From Parvibaculum sp963975745 (GTDB taxonomy: Bacteria; Pseudomonadota; Alphaproteobacteria; Parvibaculales; Parvibaculaceae): a stretch of 64,000 nucleotides of DNA. Where the stretch lies: positions 1 to 64,000 of the forward strand of contig NZ_CAXBIB010000007.1 in assembly GCF_963975745.1 (NCBI RefSeq). Direction: 5' to 3'. Position 1 is the stretch's first letter, and each line of letters opens with the position of its first letter. Positions 47,329-55,372 of the stretch are shown here, piece by piece. The position numbers were made by a program, and so were the translations under genes. The notes beneath the pieces were generated by a model that worked only from the letters and a program-made list of their open reading frames with translations, made no database searches and was not told the origin of the DNA.

Positions 47329-49407
47329 ATGACCAAGATCAACGATGTCGCCACGCTGGAAAAAGACGGCGAGGTCGCCGTCCTGACGCTGAACTCGCCG
47401 CCCGTCAACGCGCTTTCGGCGCCGGTGCGCGAAGGCATCACCAACGGCATCAAGCAGGCGATCGACGACGCGGACGTCAAGGCGATCGTGCTGATCTGCG
47501 ACGGGCGCACCTTCATCGCCGGCGCCGACATCACCGAATTCGGCAAGGCGCCGAAGGGTCCGAGCCTGTTCGACGCGCAGGCCATGATCGAGAACGCACC
47601 GAAACCGGTCATCGCCGCGATTCACGGAACGGCGCTGGGCGGCGGCCTCGAAGTGGCACTGACCTGCCATTACCGCGTGGCGGTGCCCTCGGCCAAATGC
47701 GGATTGCCGGAAGTCAATCTCGGCCTGCTGCCAGGCGCCGGCGGCACGCAGCGCCTGCCGCGCATCGTCGGTGCCGAAAAGGCGCTTGAGATGGTAACCA
47801 GCGGCCAACATGTCGGCGCCAGGAAGTGCCTCGAAATGGGTCTGGTAGACGAACTGGCCGAGGAGGGCAAGCTGCGCGAGGGCGCCGTCGCCTTCGCCAA
47901 CAAGATCGTTGCCGAGAAGCGGCCGCTGAAGAAGGTGCGCGACCTCAACGACAAGGTCGAAGCGGCCCGCGGCAAGCCGGAAATCTTCGCCGATTTCCGC
48001 AAGGCCAATGCCCGCAAGTTCCGCGGCTTCCTGGCGCCCGAATACAACATCCAGTGCATCGAGGCGGCGGTGAACCTGCCCTTCGACGAAGGCATCAAGG
48101 TCGAGCAGAAGCTCTTCCGCGAACTGGTGACCGGCACGCAGTCGGCCGCACAGCGCCATGTCTTCTTCGCCGAACGCCAGGTGTGGAAACTGCCGGACGT
48201 GCCGGCCGACACGCCGACGATCCCGGTCGAGAAGGTCGGCATCATCGGCGCCGGCACGATGGGCGGCGGTATCGCCATGAACTTCCTCAATGTCGGCCTG
48301 CCCGTCACCATCGTCGAGACCAAGCAGGAAGCACTCGACCGCGGCGTTGCCACGATCCGCAAGAATTACGAAAACTCGGCGAAAAAAGGCCGCTTCCCGA
48401 TGGAGGAAGTCGAGAAGCGCATGGGCCTCCTCAAGGGTTCGCTCGACATGAAGGACCTTGCCGACAGCGACCTCGTGATCGAGGCGGTGTTCGAGAACAT
48501 GGACATCAAGAAGCAGGTGTTCGGCAAGCTCGACGAAATCGTCAAGCCGGGCGCAATCCTGGCGACCAACACCTCGGCCTTGAACATTGACGAGATCGCG
48601 ACCGCCGTGAAGCGGCCGGAAGCGGTGATCGGCCTGCACTTCTTCTCGCCGGCCAATGTGATGCGCCTGCTCGAAGTCGTGCGTGCCGACAAGACCTCGA
48701 AGCCCGTCATTGCGACCTCGATGCAGATCGCCAAGAAGATCGGCAAGATCGCCGCGCTGGTCGGCGTCTGCCCCGGCTTCGTCGGCAACCGCATTCTGGC
48801 CCAGCGCCAGCGCGAGGCCCAGAAGCTGATCCTCGAAGGAGCGATGCCCTGGGATGTCGATCGCGTGCTCTACGATTTCGGCCTGCCGATGGGCCCCTTC
48901 GCAATGTCGGACCTTGCCGGCCTCGATATCGGCTGGTCGAAGGAGAAGTCGAAGGGTGAAACGATCCGCGACGTGCTTTGCGAGATGGACCGCCGCGGCC
49001 AGAAGACGGGCGCCGGCTTCTACGACTATGACGAAAACCGCAACGCGAAGCCCTCGCCGGTCGTCGAGAAGATCATTCTCGACTTCGCCCAGAAGAAGGG
49101 CATCAACCGCCGCAAGATTTCCGATGAGGAAATCCTCGAGCGCTGCATCTATCCAATGATCAACGAGGGCGCCAAGATTCTCGAAGAGGGCAAGGCGATC
49201 CGTTCCTCCGACATCGACATCGTCTGGATCAACGGCTACGGATTCCCGGTCTATCGTGGCGGTCCGATGTTCTATGGCGACACGGTGGGCGCCGACAAGG
49301 TGCTGGCCAAGATGAAGGAATTCCAGGCGCAGATGGGCGACGACTTCAAGCCCGCCGCACTTCTGGAAAAGATCGTCGCCGAGGGCAAGAAGTTCTCCGA
49401 CTTCTGA
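47329..49407 (+). CDS. fadJ: Bifunctional enoyl-CoA hydratase/3-hydroxyacyl-CoA dehydrogenase
   Basis: A 692-residue multifunctional beta-oxidation enzyme. The N-terminal crotonase domain (about 1-190) contains the oxyanion-hole segments FIAGADITEFG and HGTALGGGLEVAL, with the catalytic Glu in LPEVNLGLLPGAGGTQRLPR. A linker is followed by the 3-hydroxyacyl-CoA dehydrogenase Rossmann domain (VGIIGAGTMGGGIAMNF, about residue 303) and two C-terminal helical domains, with the His/Glu pair in GLHFFSPANVMRLLEVV. It hydrates enoyl-CoA and oxidises the product with NAD. GGGAGGCCCC precedes ATG 47329. No thiolase partner is adjacent. A terminator follows. Confidence 0.9.
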   Translation: MTKINDVATLEKDGEVAVLTLNSPPVNALSAPVREGITNGIKQAIDDADVKAIVLICDGRTFIAGADITEFGKAPKGPSLFDAQAMIENAPKPVIAAIHGTALGGGLEVALTCHYRVAVPSAKCGLPEVNLGLLPGAGGTQRLPRIVGAEKALEMVTSGQHVGARKCLEMGLVDELAEEGKLREGAVAFANKIVAEKRPLKKVRDLNDKVEAARGKPEIFADFRKANARKFRGFLAPEYNIQCIEAAVNLPFDEGIKVEQKLFRELVTGTQSAAQRHVFFAERQVWKLPDVPADTPTIPVEKVGIIGAGTMGGGIAMNFLNVGLPVTIVETKQEALDRGVATIRKNYENSAKKGRFPMEEVEKRMGLLKGSLDMKDLADSDLVIEAVFENMDIKKQVFGKLDEIVKPGAILATNTSALNIDEIATAVKRPEAVIGLHFFSPANVMRLLEVVRADKTSKPVIATSMQIAKKIGKIAALVGVCPGFVGNRILAQRQREAQKLILEGAMPWDVDRVLYDFGLPMGPFAMSDLAGLDIGWSKEKSKGETIRDVLCEMDRRGQKTGAGFYDYDENRNAKPSPVVEKIILDFAQKKGINRRKISDEEILERCIYPMINEGAKILEEGKAIRSSDIDIVWINGYGFPVYRGGPMFYGDTVGADKVLAKMKEFQAQMGDDFKPAALLEKIVAEGKKFSDF

Positions 49408-49429
49408 GCGCTCGCCGGATGGAAACGAA

Positions 49430-49460
49430 AAGCGGGGCGGCCATCGGGCCGCCCCGTTTG
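49430..49460 (+). terminator. Intrinsic terminator
   Basis: CGGGGCGGCC (49433-49442), ATCG loop, GGCCGCCCCG (49447-49456), then TTT. It ends the beta-oxidation transcript. Confidence 0.8.
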
Positions 49461-49525
49461 CATTTGCCGCGCCGGCGCGGCACCATCGCCGGCAACAACA
49501 AGAATCCTGCAGGGAGGAACGGCAG

Positions 49526-49894
49526 ATGAGCGCCAATGAAAAGATCATCCGCGATTTCGTCGATGCCTGGCCGCGTCTCGATGTCGACGAGATCACCGGC
49601 TATTTCGCCGCGGACGGCGTCTATCACAACATGATGCTCGATCCGGTGGCAGGCCAGACGGCGCTGAAGGGCTTCATTGGCGCCTTCATCGCCAACTGGT
49701 CGGATGTGAAGTGGGAGATCCTGACACTGGTCTCGAAAGGCGACACGGTGATTGCCGAGCGCGTCGACCGCATGAAGGTCGACGGCAAGCCGGTGGCGCT
49801 GCCCTGCTGCGGCGTCTTCGAAATGGAGAACGGCAAGATCAAGGTCTGGCGTGACTATTTCGACCTCGCGACCTTCTCGAAAGCCGCGAACTGA
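49526..49894 (+). CDS. Limonene-1,2-epoxide hydrolase-like (SnoaL/NTF2-fold) protein
   Basis: A 122-residue NTF2-fold protein. The catalytic triad of limonene-epoxide hydrolase (Asp-Arg-Asp) appears to be kept: AERVDRM gives the Arg and first Asp, and KVWRDYFDL the second Asp. The N-terminal FVDAWPRLDVDEITGYF is also typical. It would add water to an epoxide without a covalent intermediate; a polyketide-cyclase-like role is the alternative. GGGAGGAACGGCAG precedes ATG 49526. Its vicinity to oxygenase and beta-oxidation genes fits hydrocarbon or terpenoid breakdown. Confidence 0.78.
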   Translation: MSANEKIIRDFVDAWPRLDVDEITGYFAADGVYHNMMLDPVAGQTALKGFIGAFIANWSDVKWEILTLVSKGDTVIAERVDRMKVDGKPVALPCCGVFEMENGKIKVWRDYFDLATFSKAAN

Positions 49895-49901
49895 CCTTGG
49901 C

Positions 49902-50645
49902 CTAGAAGTCCCAGCCCGGCCCCGGGATCGCGCGATAGGCCTGGGTCAGTGCATCCGACCATGAACGGCGCAGATCGGCGAAATAGGGATCGTCATCCTT
50001 GATGCGCCGCTGCAGCGCGACCTTCAGTGCCTTGCGGCGATAAACCATCAGGTCGATCGGCATGCCGACCGAGAGGTTGGAACGCATGGTCGAATCCATC
50101 GAGATCAGCGCCAGCTTCAGCCCGTCGCCGAGATCGGTATCGTAGCTGAGCGCGCGGTCGATGATCGGCTTGCCGTATTTGTGCTCGCCGATCTGCAGAT
50201 AGGGCGTGTCCTCGGTCGCTTCGATGTAGTTGCCGGCCGAATAGACCTGGAACAGGCGCAACTCGCCATTGCCGACCTGGCCGCCCAGAAGAATCGAAAC
50301 GTTGAAATCGCCGGCCTGCGCCTCGAGCGAGGGGCCGTCGGTGCGATAGACGTCGCGCACGGCCTGCCCCATCAACTGCGCGGCGCGCACCATGGTCGGC
50401 ACGGTGTGCAGCGTTTCGAGCTCCTCGCCGTCGCCGAGCCTGACACCCTGCTCGACCGCCCGGTTGACGGCCGCCTGGCTGACCGCGAGATTGCCGGCCG
50501 TCATCAGCCCGATCACCCGGTCGCCCGGATGTTCGATGACGGTCAGCTTGCGGAAGGTGGAGATGTTGTCGACGCCCGCATTGGTGCGGGTATCGGCCAG
50601 CATCACAAGGCCGCCTTCGAGCCGAAGCGCGACGCAATAGGTCAT
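49902..50645 (-). CDS. Proteasome-like Ntn-hydrolase, Anbu family
   Basis: A 247-residue ancestral beta-subunit (Anbu/BPH) protein. It starts MTYCVALRLEGGLVMLADTR, where removal of Met would expose Thr as the N-terminal nucleophile, and DTRTNAG holds the Asp conserved in proteasomal subunits. The GxxxAL strand and SMDSTMRSNLSVGMPIDL are hallmarks of the group. Anbu assembles into open helical rings and its substrate is not established. GGGAGAG precedes ATG 50645. Last gene of a leftward operon with ATP-grasp, alpha-E and transglutaminase genes, the usual genomic company of Anbu. Confidence 0.87.
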   Translation of the reverse strand: MTYCVALRLEGGLVMLADTRTNAGVDNISTFRKLTVIEHPGDRVIGLMTAGNLAVSQAAVNRAVEQGVRLGDGEELETLHTVPTMVRAAQLMGQAVRDVYRTDGPSLEAQAGDFNVSILLGGQVGNGELRLFQVYSAGNYIEATEDTPYLQIGEHKYGKPIIDRALSYDTDLGDGLKLALISMDSTMRSNLSVGMPIDLMVYRRKALKVALQRRIKDDDPYFADLRRSWSDALTQAYRAIPGPGWDF

Positions 50646-50703
50646 CGAACTCTCCCGGTTCCGCCCGGCCGACAGCCGGGCCCCCCTGTTGCTTGTTGCC
50701 GTG

Positions 50704-51522
50704 TTACTGCTGCGCGGCGCCTGCATCCACCTTGAGGCGAACCTTGAGCGTTTCCTCGCCGCCGCCGCGCCGCCGACCCCGGACGGGCGATGCCTCCAGA
50801 TAGTCGAGACCGCAGGCGACCCGGACATGCGCCGCAGTCGGACAGATGCGATTGGCGACGTCGAAGCCGACCCAGCCGAGGCCATCAATACAGGCTTCGG
50901 CCCAGGCATGGCTAGCCTCATATTCAGTATCGCCCTCGAACCAGAGATAGCCGCTGACATAGCGCGCCGGCAGGCCGAGATGGCGGGCCGCCGAGAGAAA
51001 GACATGGGTGTGGTCCTGGCAGACGCCATAACCATGCGCCAGCGCCTCGGCGGCCGTTGTCGCCGCATGGGTTTCGCCGATCCGGTAGTCGACTCCATCG
51101 CGCACCGCATCCATCAGCCGGTGGGCGAGATCGATGGGCGTGCCGTCCGAGGCCGCCTTTGCGGCAGCGGCCAGCGCGCGGATCGCGGCATCGGGCGCCG
51201 TCAGTTCGGTCTGGCGCAGGAAGAAGAGCGGCGGCAGCGGCTCGGCTGTGCCGGCAACGATGCCGCCCGTATCCGATGTCTCGACCTCGCCCGCAACGCT
51301 GATCGTCAGCGCCTCGTGCAACTGATCGAGATAGAGCATCTGCAGCACGTTGCCATAGGCATCGCGGCTTTCGCGGATGCGGCCGGCCGGCAGGGCGGCG
51401 ACGCGCCAGGACAGGACCGTCTGCCCGGCATGGCCAAGCGGCACGAGCCGGAGCGCCTGCACCGAGTAATTGGCGGGGCCCTCGTAGCGATAGGTGGTGT
51501 CCTGGCGGATCAGAATGCGCAT
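50704..51522 (-). CDS. Transglutaminase-like cysteine protease (Anbu operon)
   Basis: A 272-residue protein with an N-terminal beta-type domain (ILIRQDTTYRYEGPAN, as in bacterial transglutaminase-like proteins) and a papain-like core. The triad is Cys in YGVCQDHTHVFL, His in ASHAWAEA and Asp in GFDVANR. Members of this clade are predicted to cut or form isopeptide-type bonds. It sits between the alpha-E gene (13-base gap) and the Anbu gene (58-base gap) in the same leftward operon. Confidence 0.85.
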   Translation of the reverse strand: MRILIRQDTTYRYEGPANYSVQALRLVPLGHAGQTVLSWRVAALPAGRIRESRDAYGNVLQMLYLDQLHEALTISVAGEVETSDTGGIVAGTAEPLPPLFFLRQTELTAPDAAIRALAAAAKAASDGTPIDLAHRLMDAVRDGVDYRIGETHAATTAAEALAHGYGVCQDHTHVFLSAARHLGLPARYVSGYLWFEGDTEYEASHAWAEACIDGLGWVGFDVANRICPTAAHVRVACGLDYLEASPVRGRRRGGGEETLKVRLKVDAGAAQQ

Positions 51523-51535
51523 GAAAAATAGTCTA

Positions 51536-52477
51536 TCACATCAGATAGACGCGGCTGATTTCGGTGCCCAGCCTGTCGTTCTGCTCGATATGTTCGCTGA
51601 GGAACTCGTGCAGGCCCTGGCGGAACACATCCTCGACCCGGCCGAAGCGCAGCCGCGAATAGATCTGCCCGGCGACGCGATGTGCCTCGTTGCGCTGGCC
51701 ATACTCCTCGCCGAGCCGGTCGAGGCAGTCCTTGATCTCGGCCGAACAGCTGATCAGCGAGCGTGGCATTTCCTCGCGCATGATCAGGAATTCGGCGATC
51801 AGCCAGGGCTTCAGTCCTTCGCGATAGACCGAATTGTAGCTGCGATAGCCCGAAACGGCGCGCAGGATCGAGGCCCATTGATAGTAGTCGACACCGCCGC
51901 CGACCTCGGCATGTTCGGGCAGCAGCAGGTGATACTTGACGTCGAGAATGCGCGCGGTGTTGTCGCTGCGTTCGATGAAGGTGCCGAGCCGGGTGAAATG
52001 GTAGCGATCGCGGCGCAGCATGGTGGCGACCGTGCCGCCATAGAAGAGCAGCGAGCGGTCCTTCACCCAGTCGAGAAAGCGATGCAGGCTGCTGCCGCGC
52101 ACCCGCGCCTCGTTCCAGCCCGGCAGTTCGAGCCAGGTCGTGTTGAGGCTCTCCCATTGCTCGGTCGTCAGCGAGGTGCGCACGCCGCGCGCATTGCGCC
52201 GCGCGGTTTCGATGCAGGAACGGATGCTCGACGGATTCTCGGGATCGAAGGCGAGATAGGAAATGACGTTCTCGGGCGTCGCCTCCTCGTGCCTGGCATA
52301 GAATTCCTCCTCGCAACCCGAAACGACGACGGCCGAGTGCCATTCGCTGCCATCGGCATCGGTGCCCGAGGGCATCAGCGACAGCCGGTCGGTCACGCGC
52401 AGGATGCGGGCGAGACTTTCGGCGCGCTCCATGTAGCGGGCCAGCCAGTAGAGACTGTCGGCGGTGCGGCTCAGCAT
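51536..52477 (-). CDS. Alpha-E domain protein
   Basis: A 313-residue all-helical protein of the alpha-E (DUF403) family. The N-terminal signature MLSRTADSLYWLARYMERAE is diagnostic. It is regularly encoded next to a circularly permuted ATP-grasp enzyme and a transglutaminase, and is thought to form part of a peptide-ligating or tagging machine; biochemical function is unknown. ATG 52477 lies four bases after the ATP-grasp stop, so the two are probably made together. Confidence 0.86.
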   Translation of the reverse strand: MLSRTADSLYWLARYMERAESLARILRVTDRLSLMPSGTDADGSEWHSAVVVSGCEEEFYARHEEATPENVISYLAFDPENPSSIRSCIETARRNARGVRTSLTTEQWESLNTTWLELPGWNEARVRGSSLHRFLDWVKDRSLLFYGGTVATMLRRDRYHFTRLGTFIERSDNTARILDVKYHLLLPEHAEVGGGVDYYQWASILRAVSGYRSYNSVYREGLKPWLIAEFLIMREEMPRSLISCSAEIKDCLDRLGEEYGQRNEAHRVAGQIYSRLRFGRVEDVFRQGLHEFLSEHIEQNDRLGTEISRVYLM

Positions 52478-52481
52478 GGCG

Positions 52482-53900
52482 TCATCCCTTGAGCACCCAG
52501 GTGTCCTTGGTGCCGCCGCCCTGGCTCGAATTGACGACCAGCGAGCCCTCGCGCATGGCAACCCGCGTCAGCCCGCCCGGCACGACGCGGATTTCGGCGC
52601 CGGACAGGATGAAGGGGCGAATATCGACATGGCGCGGCGCGACGCCCTCGTCGACAAAGGTCGGACAGGTCGACAGCGCCAGCGTGGGCTGGGCGATGTA
52701 CTTGCCGGGCTTCGCCCGAACGCGTAACGCGAAGTCGGCAAGCTCGGCCTTGGTCGCCTTCGGCCCCACCAGCATGCCATAGCCGCCCGAGCCGTGAATC
52801 TCCTTGACCACCAGTTCATCGAGATGCTCGAGCACATAGGCGGCGTCGTCCGGCTCGCTGCAGCGCCATGTCGGCACGTTCTTCAGGATGGGCTGCTCGC
52901 CGAGATAGAACTCGATCATTTTCGGCACATAGGTGTAGATCGACTTGTCGTCGGCAATGCCGGCGCCCACCGCATTGGTCAGATTGACGTTGCCGGCGCG
53001 ATAGGCGCTCATCAGCCCGGCCACGCCCAGCGCCGAATCCGGCCGGAAGGTCAGCGGATCGAGAAACTCGTCATCGACGCGGCGATAGATCACGTCGACG
53101 CGCTTCGGCCCCTGTGTGGTGCGCATGTAGACGACATCGTCCATCACATAGAGATCGGGCCCTTCGACCAGCTCGACCCCCATCTGGTCGGCCAGGAAGG
53201 AATGCTCGTAATAGGCGCTGTTGTAGATGCCGGGCGTCAGCACTGCGACGGTCGGCTCGCCGACGCAGTTGCGCGGCGCAATCGATGTCAGCGTCCGCAT
53301 CAGCTCGTCGCAATAATGGTCGACCGGCGCGACATTGTAGCGCGAGAAGAGATCGGGAAAGAGCCGCATCGTGATTTCGCGGTTCTCCAGCATGTAGGAT
53401 ACACCGGACGGGGTGCGGCAATTGTCCTCGAGCACGTAGAATTCGTCCGGCCCGACGCGTACCATGTCGATGCCAGCGATATGGGTGTAGATGTCGTGCG
53501 GCAGTGCGACGCCCTGCATCTGGCAGCGCCATGCTTCGTTCAGCAGGACCTCCTCGCGCGGCACATGGCCGGCGGCGAGAATGTCCTGCGCACCATAGAC
53601 ATCGGCAATGAAGGCATTGAGCGCCTTGACGCGCTGTATGAGGCCGTCGGAAATCTGCTTCCACTCGGCCGCCTCGAGAATGCGCGGGATGATGTCGAAG
53701 GGAATGATGCGCTCCGGATCGCCTCCCTCGCCATAGACCGCGAAGGTGATGCCGGCCCGGCGAAAGAAGGTTTCCGCCTCTTCGCGGCGCAACGTCAGAA
53801 TCTCGGTCGGCGTCTCGTCGAGCCAGGCTTGCAGTGTCCGATAGGCCTGCCGGACCTCCGCGCCCCGGGATCCCATTTCGTCAAAGAAGGCCGACGCCAT
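52482..53900 (-). CDS. Circularly permuted ATP-grasp protein
   Basis: A 472-residue protein of the CP_ATPgrasp (DUF404/DUF407) family. It shows FVLEDNCRTPSGVSYMLENR-type and VGAGIADDKSIYTYVPKMI segments, with the glycine-rich loop EIHGSGGYGMLVGP. It probably activates a carboxylate with ATP for amide-bond formation. AGGAG precedes ATG 53900. First gene of the four-gene Anbu operon. The protein to which it adds or from which it removes peptides is unknown. Confidence 0.86.
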   Translation of the reverse strand: MASAFFDEMGSRGAEVRQAYRTLQAWLDETPTEILTLRREEAETFFRRAGITFAVYGEGGDPERIIPFDIIPRILEAAEWKQISDGLIQRVKALNAFIADVYGAQDILAAGHVPREEVLLNEAWRCQMQGVALPHDIYTHIAGIDMVRVGPDEFYVLEDNCRTPSGVSYMLENREITMRLFPDLFSRYNVAPVDHYCDELMRTLTSIAPRNCVGEPTVAVLTPGIYNSAYYEHSFLADQMGVELVEGPDLYVMDDVVYMRTTQGPKRVDVIYRRVDDEFLDPLTFRPDSALGVAGLMSAYRAGNVNLTNAVGAGIADDKSIYTYVPKMIEFYLGEQPILKNVPTWRCSEPDDAAYVLEHLDELVVKEIHGSGGYGMLVGPKATKAELADFALRVRAKPGKYIAQPTLALSTCPTFVDEGVAPRHVDIRPFILSGAEIRVVPGGLTRVAMREGSLVVNSSQGGGTKDTWVLKG

Positions 53901-54053
53901 GATGCTCCTGTCGTTTGCGGCGAATTTTTTCGCCCCCTGACCCTACAGGGACAGCAAGAGAGATGCCATGCCGGGAAATGCGACGTTTGCGGCATTGGCA
54001 CCGGAAAATGGACAACTGCCGTCGAAAAAACAGGCAATCTGCCCAAATGAACT

Positions 54054-55337
54054 TCAGTGGCGGCGCAGTTTTTCGAGCAGCGCAGGTGTCGGATAGCCGT
54101 CGGCCGGCAGACCGGCCGAAACCTGATAGGCCCGGATCGCCTTGCGCGTGTTGAAGCCGATAATGCCGTCGACGCCGCCGGTATCGTAGCCGCGCGCAGA
54201 CAGCAGGCGTTGCAGGTCCATGCGTTCGGTGCGGCCGAGCGGCCGGTCGCTGCGCGGCCAGTCGGCCACGATCTCGCCGCGCCCTTTGTAGCGATCGGCC
54301 AGAAGATGAACGGCCAGCGCATAGGAGGTCGCCGCATTGTAGGCAAGGACCGTGCGGAAATTGTGCATCACCAGAAAGGCCGGGCCGCGATGGCCGGAGG
54401 GCAGGAAGATCGATGCCTTTTCCTCGGCCTCGCCGCCGGGAAAGGGCCGCCCGTCGACACGCGCAACGCCGGCCCTGGCCCATTCGGCCTGCGGCCTGGA
54501 TATCGACATGTCGGCATCGGCATAGGCAAAGCCTTGCGGAAGCCTGACCTCGTAGCCCCAGACGGCGCCGCCGCGCCAGCCGGAATTCTGGAGATAGTGG
54601 CCGGCCGATGCCAGCGCATCGGCATGCGAGTTCCAGATGTCGCGCTTGCCGTTGCCGTCGAAATCGACCGCATGGGCATTGTAGGTCGTCGGAATGAACT
54701 GCGTCTGGCCCATGGCGCCAGCCCAGGAACCGAGCATGTTTTCCGGCTCGATGTCGCCTTTCTGGATGATCTGCAAGGCCGCAATCAGCTGCGTGCGGCC
54801 ATAATCCGTGCGCCGCCCCTTGTAGCCCAGCGTCGCCAGCGAGCGCACCACGCTCATATTGCCCTGGAAGGAGCCGTAATTGGATTCAAGGCCCCAGATC
54901 GCGACCAGCACATGCCGGTCGACGCCATAGGCCTTTTCGATGCGCTCGAGCAGCGCCCTGTTATCGGCCAGCAATGCCTTGCCGCGGGCGACCCGCGTCT
55001 CCGACAGCGCACTTTCGAGATATTCCCAGACCGGCCGGGTGAACTCGGGCTGACTTTCATTGGCCTCGACCACGCGCGGATCGGGACCGACCCCGCGCAT
55101 CGCGCGGTCGAAAATCTGCGGCGCGACGCCCGCCTTGAGCGCCGCCTCGCGAAAACCGGTCAGCCAGTCGGCAAACTGCACGTCATCGACCTGGGCGGCC
55201 GGACTGCCCGGCGGCGGCAACGGCAGACCGGGTTGCGCATCGGCGGCACAGCCGGTCACCGCAAGACCCAGCAGCGCGAGGGCCGCTGCGGCAACGCGCA
55301 ACGGGCGCCGGACGGCTGGACGGACAGAAATGGGCAT
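54054..55337 (-). CDS. mltB: Lytic murein transglycosylase lipoprotein, MltB type, with peptidoglycan-binding domain
   Basis: A 427-residue peptidoglycan lyase. The signal peptide ends in a lipobox-like VTGC at about residue 31, so it should be a lipoprotein. The catalytic domain carries AIWGLESNYGSFQGN, with the acid Glu, and GAMGQTQFIPTTYNAHAVDFDGNGKRDIW typical of MltB family 3. A C-terminal PG_binding_1 domain (LQRLLSARGYDTGGVDGIIG) ends it. It cuts glycan strands to anhydro-muropeptides. ATG 55337 is preferred over a start at 55376 because it begins the basic n-region. It lies between GH42 and the Anbu operon. Confidence 0.87.
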   Translation of the reverse strand: MPISVRPAVRRPLRVAAAALALLGLAVTGCAADAQPGLPLPPPGSPAAQVDDVQFADWLTGFREAALKAGVAPQIFDRAMRGVGPDPRVVEANESQPEFTRPVWEYLESALSETRVARGKALLADNRALLERIEKAYGVDRHVLVAIWGLESNYGSFQGNMSVVRSLATLGYKGRRTDYGRTQLIAALQIIQKGDIEPENMLGSWAGAMGQTQFIPTTYNAHAVDFDGNGKRDIWNSHADALASAGHYLQNSGWRGGAVWGYEVRLPQGFAYADADMSISRPQAEWARAGVARVDGRPFPGGEAEEKASIFLPSGHRGPAFLVMHNFRTVLAYNAATSYALAVHLLADRYKGRGEIVADWPRSDRPLGRTERMDLQRLLSARGYDTGGVDGIIGFNTRKAIRAYQVSAGLPADGYPTPALLEKLRRH

Positions 55338-55372
55338 CGAGGACTCCAAGGCATATCGTTCGACAGACGCTA

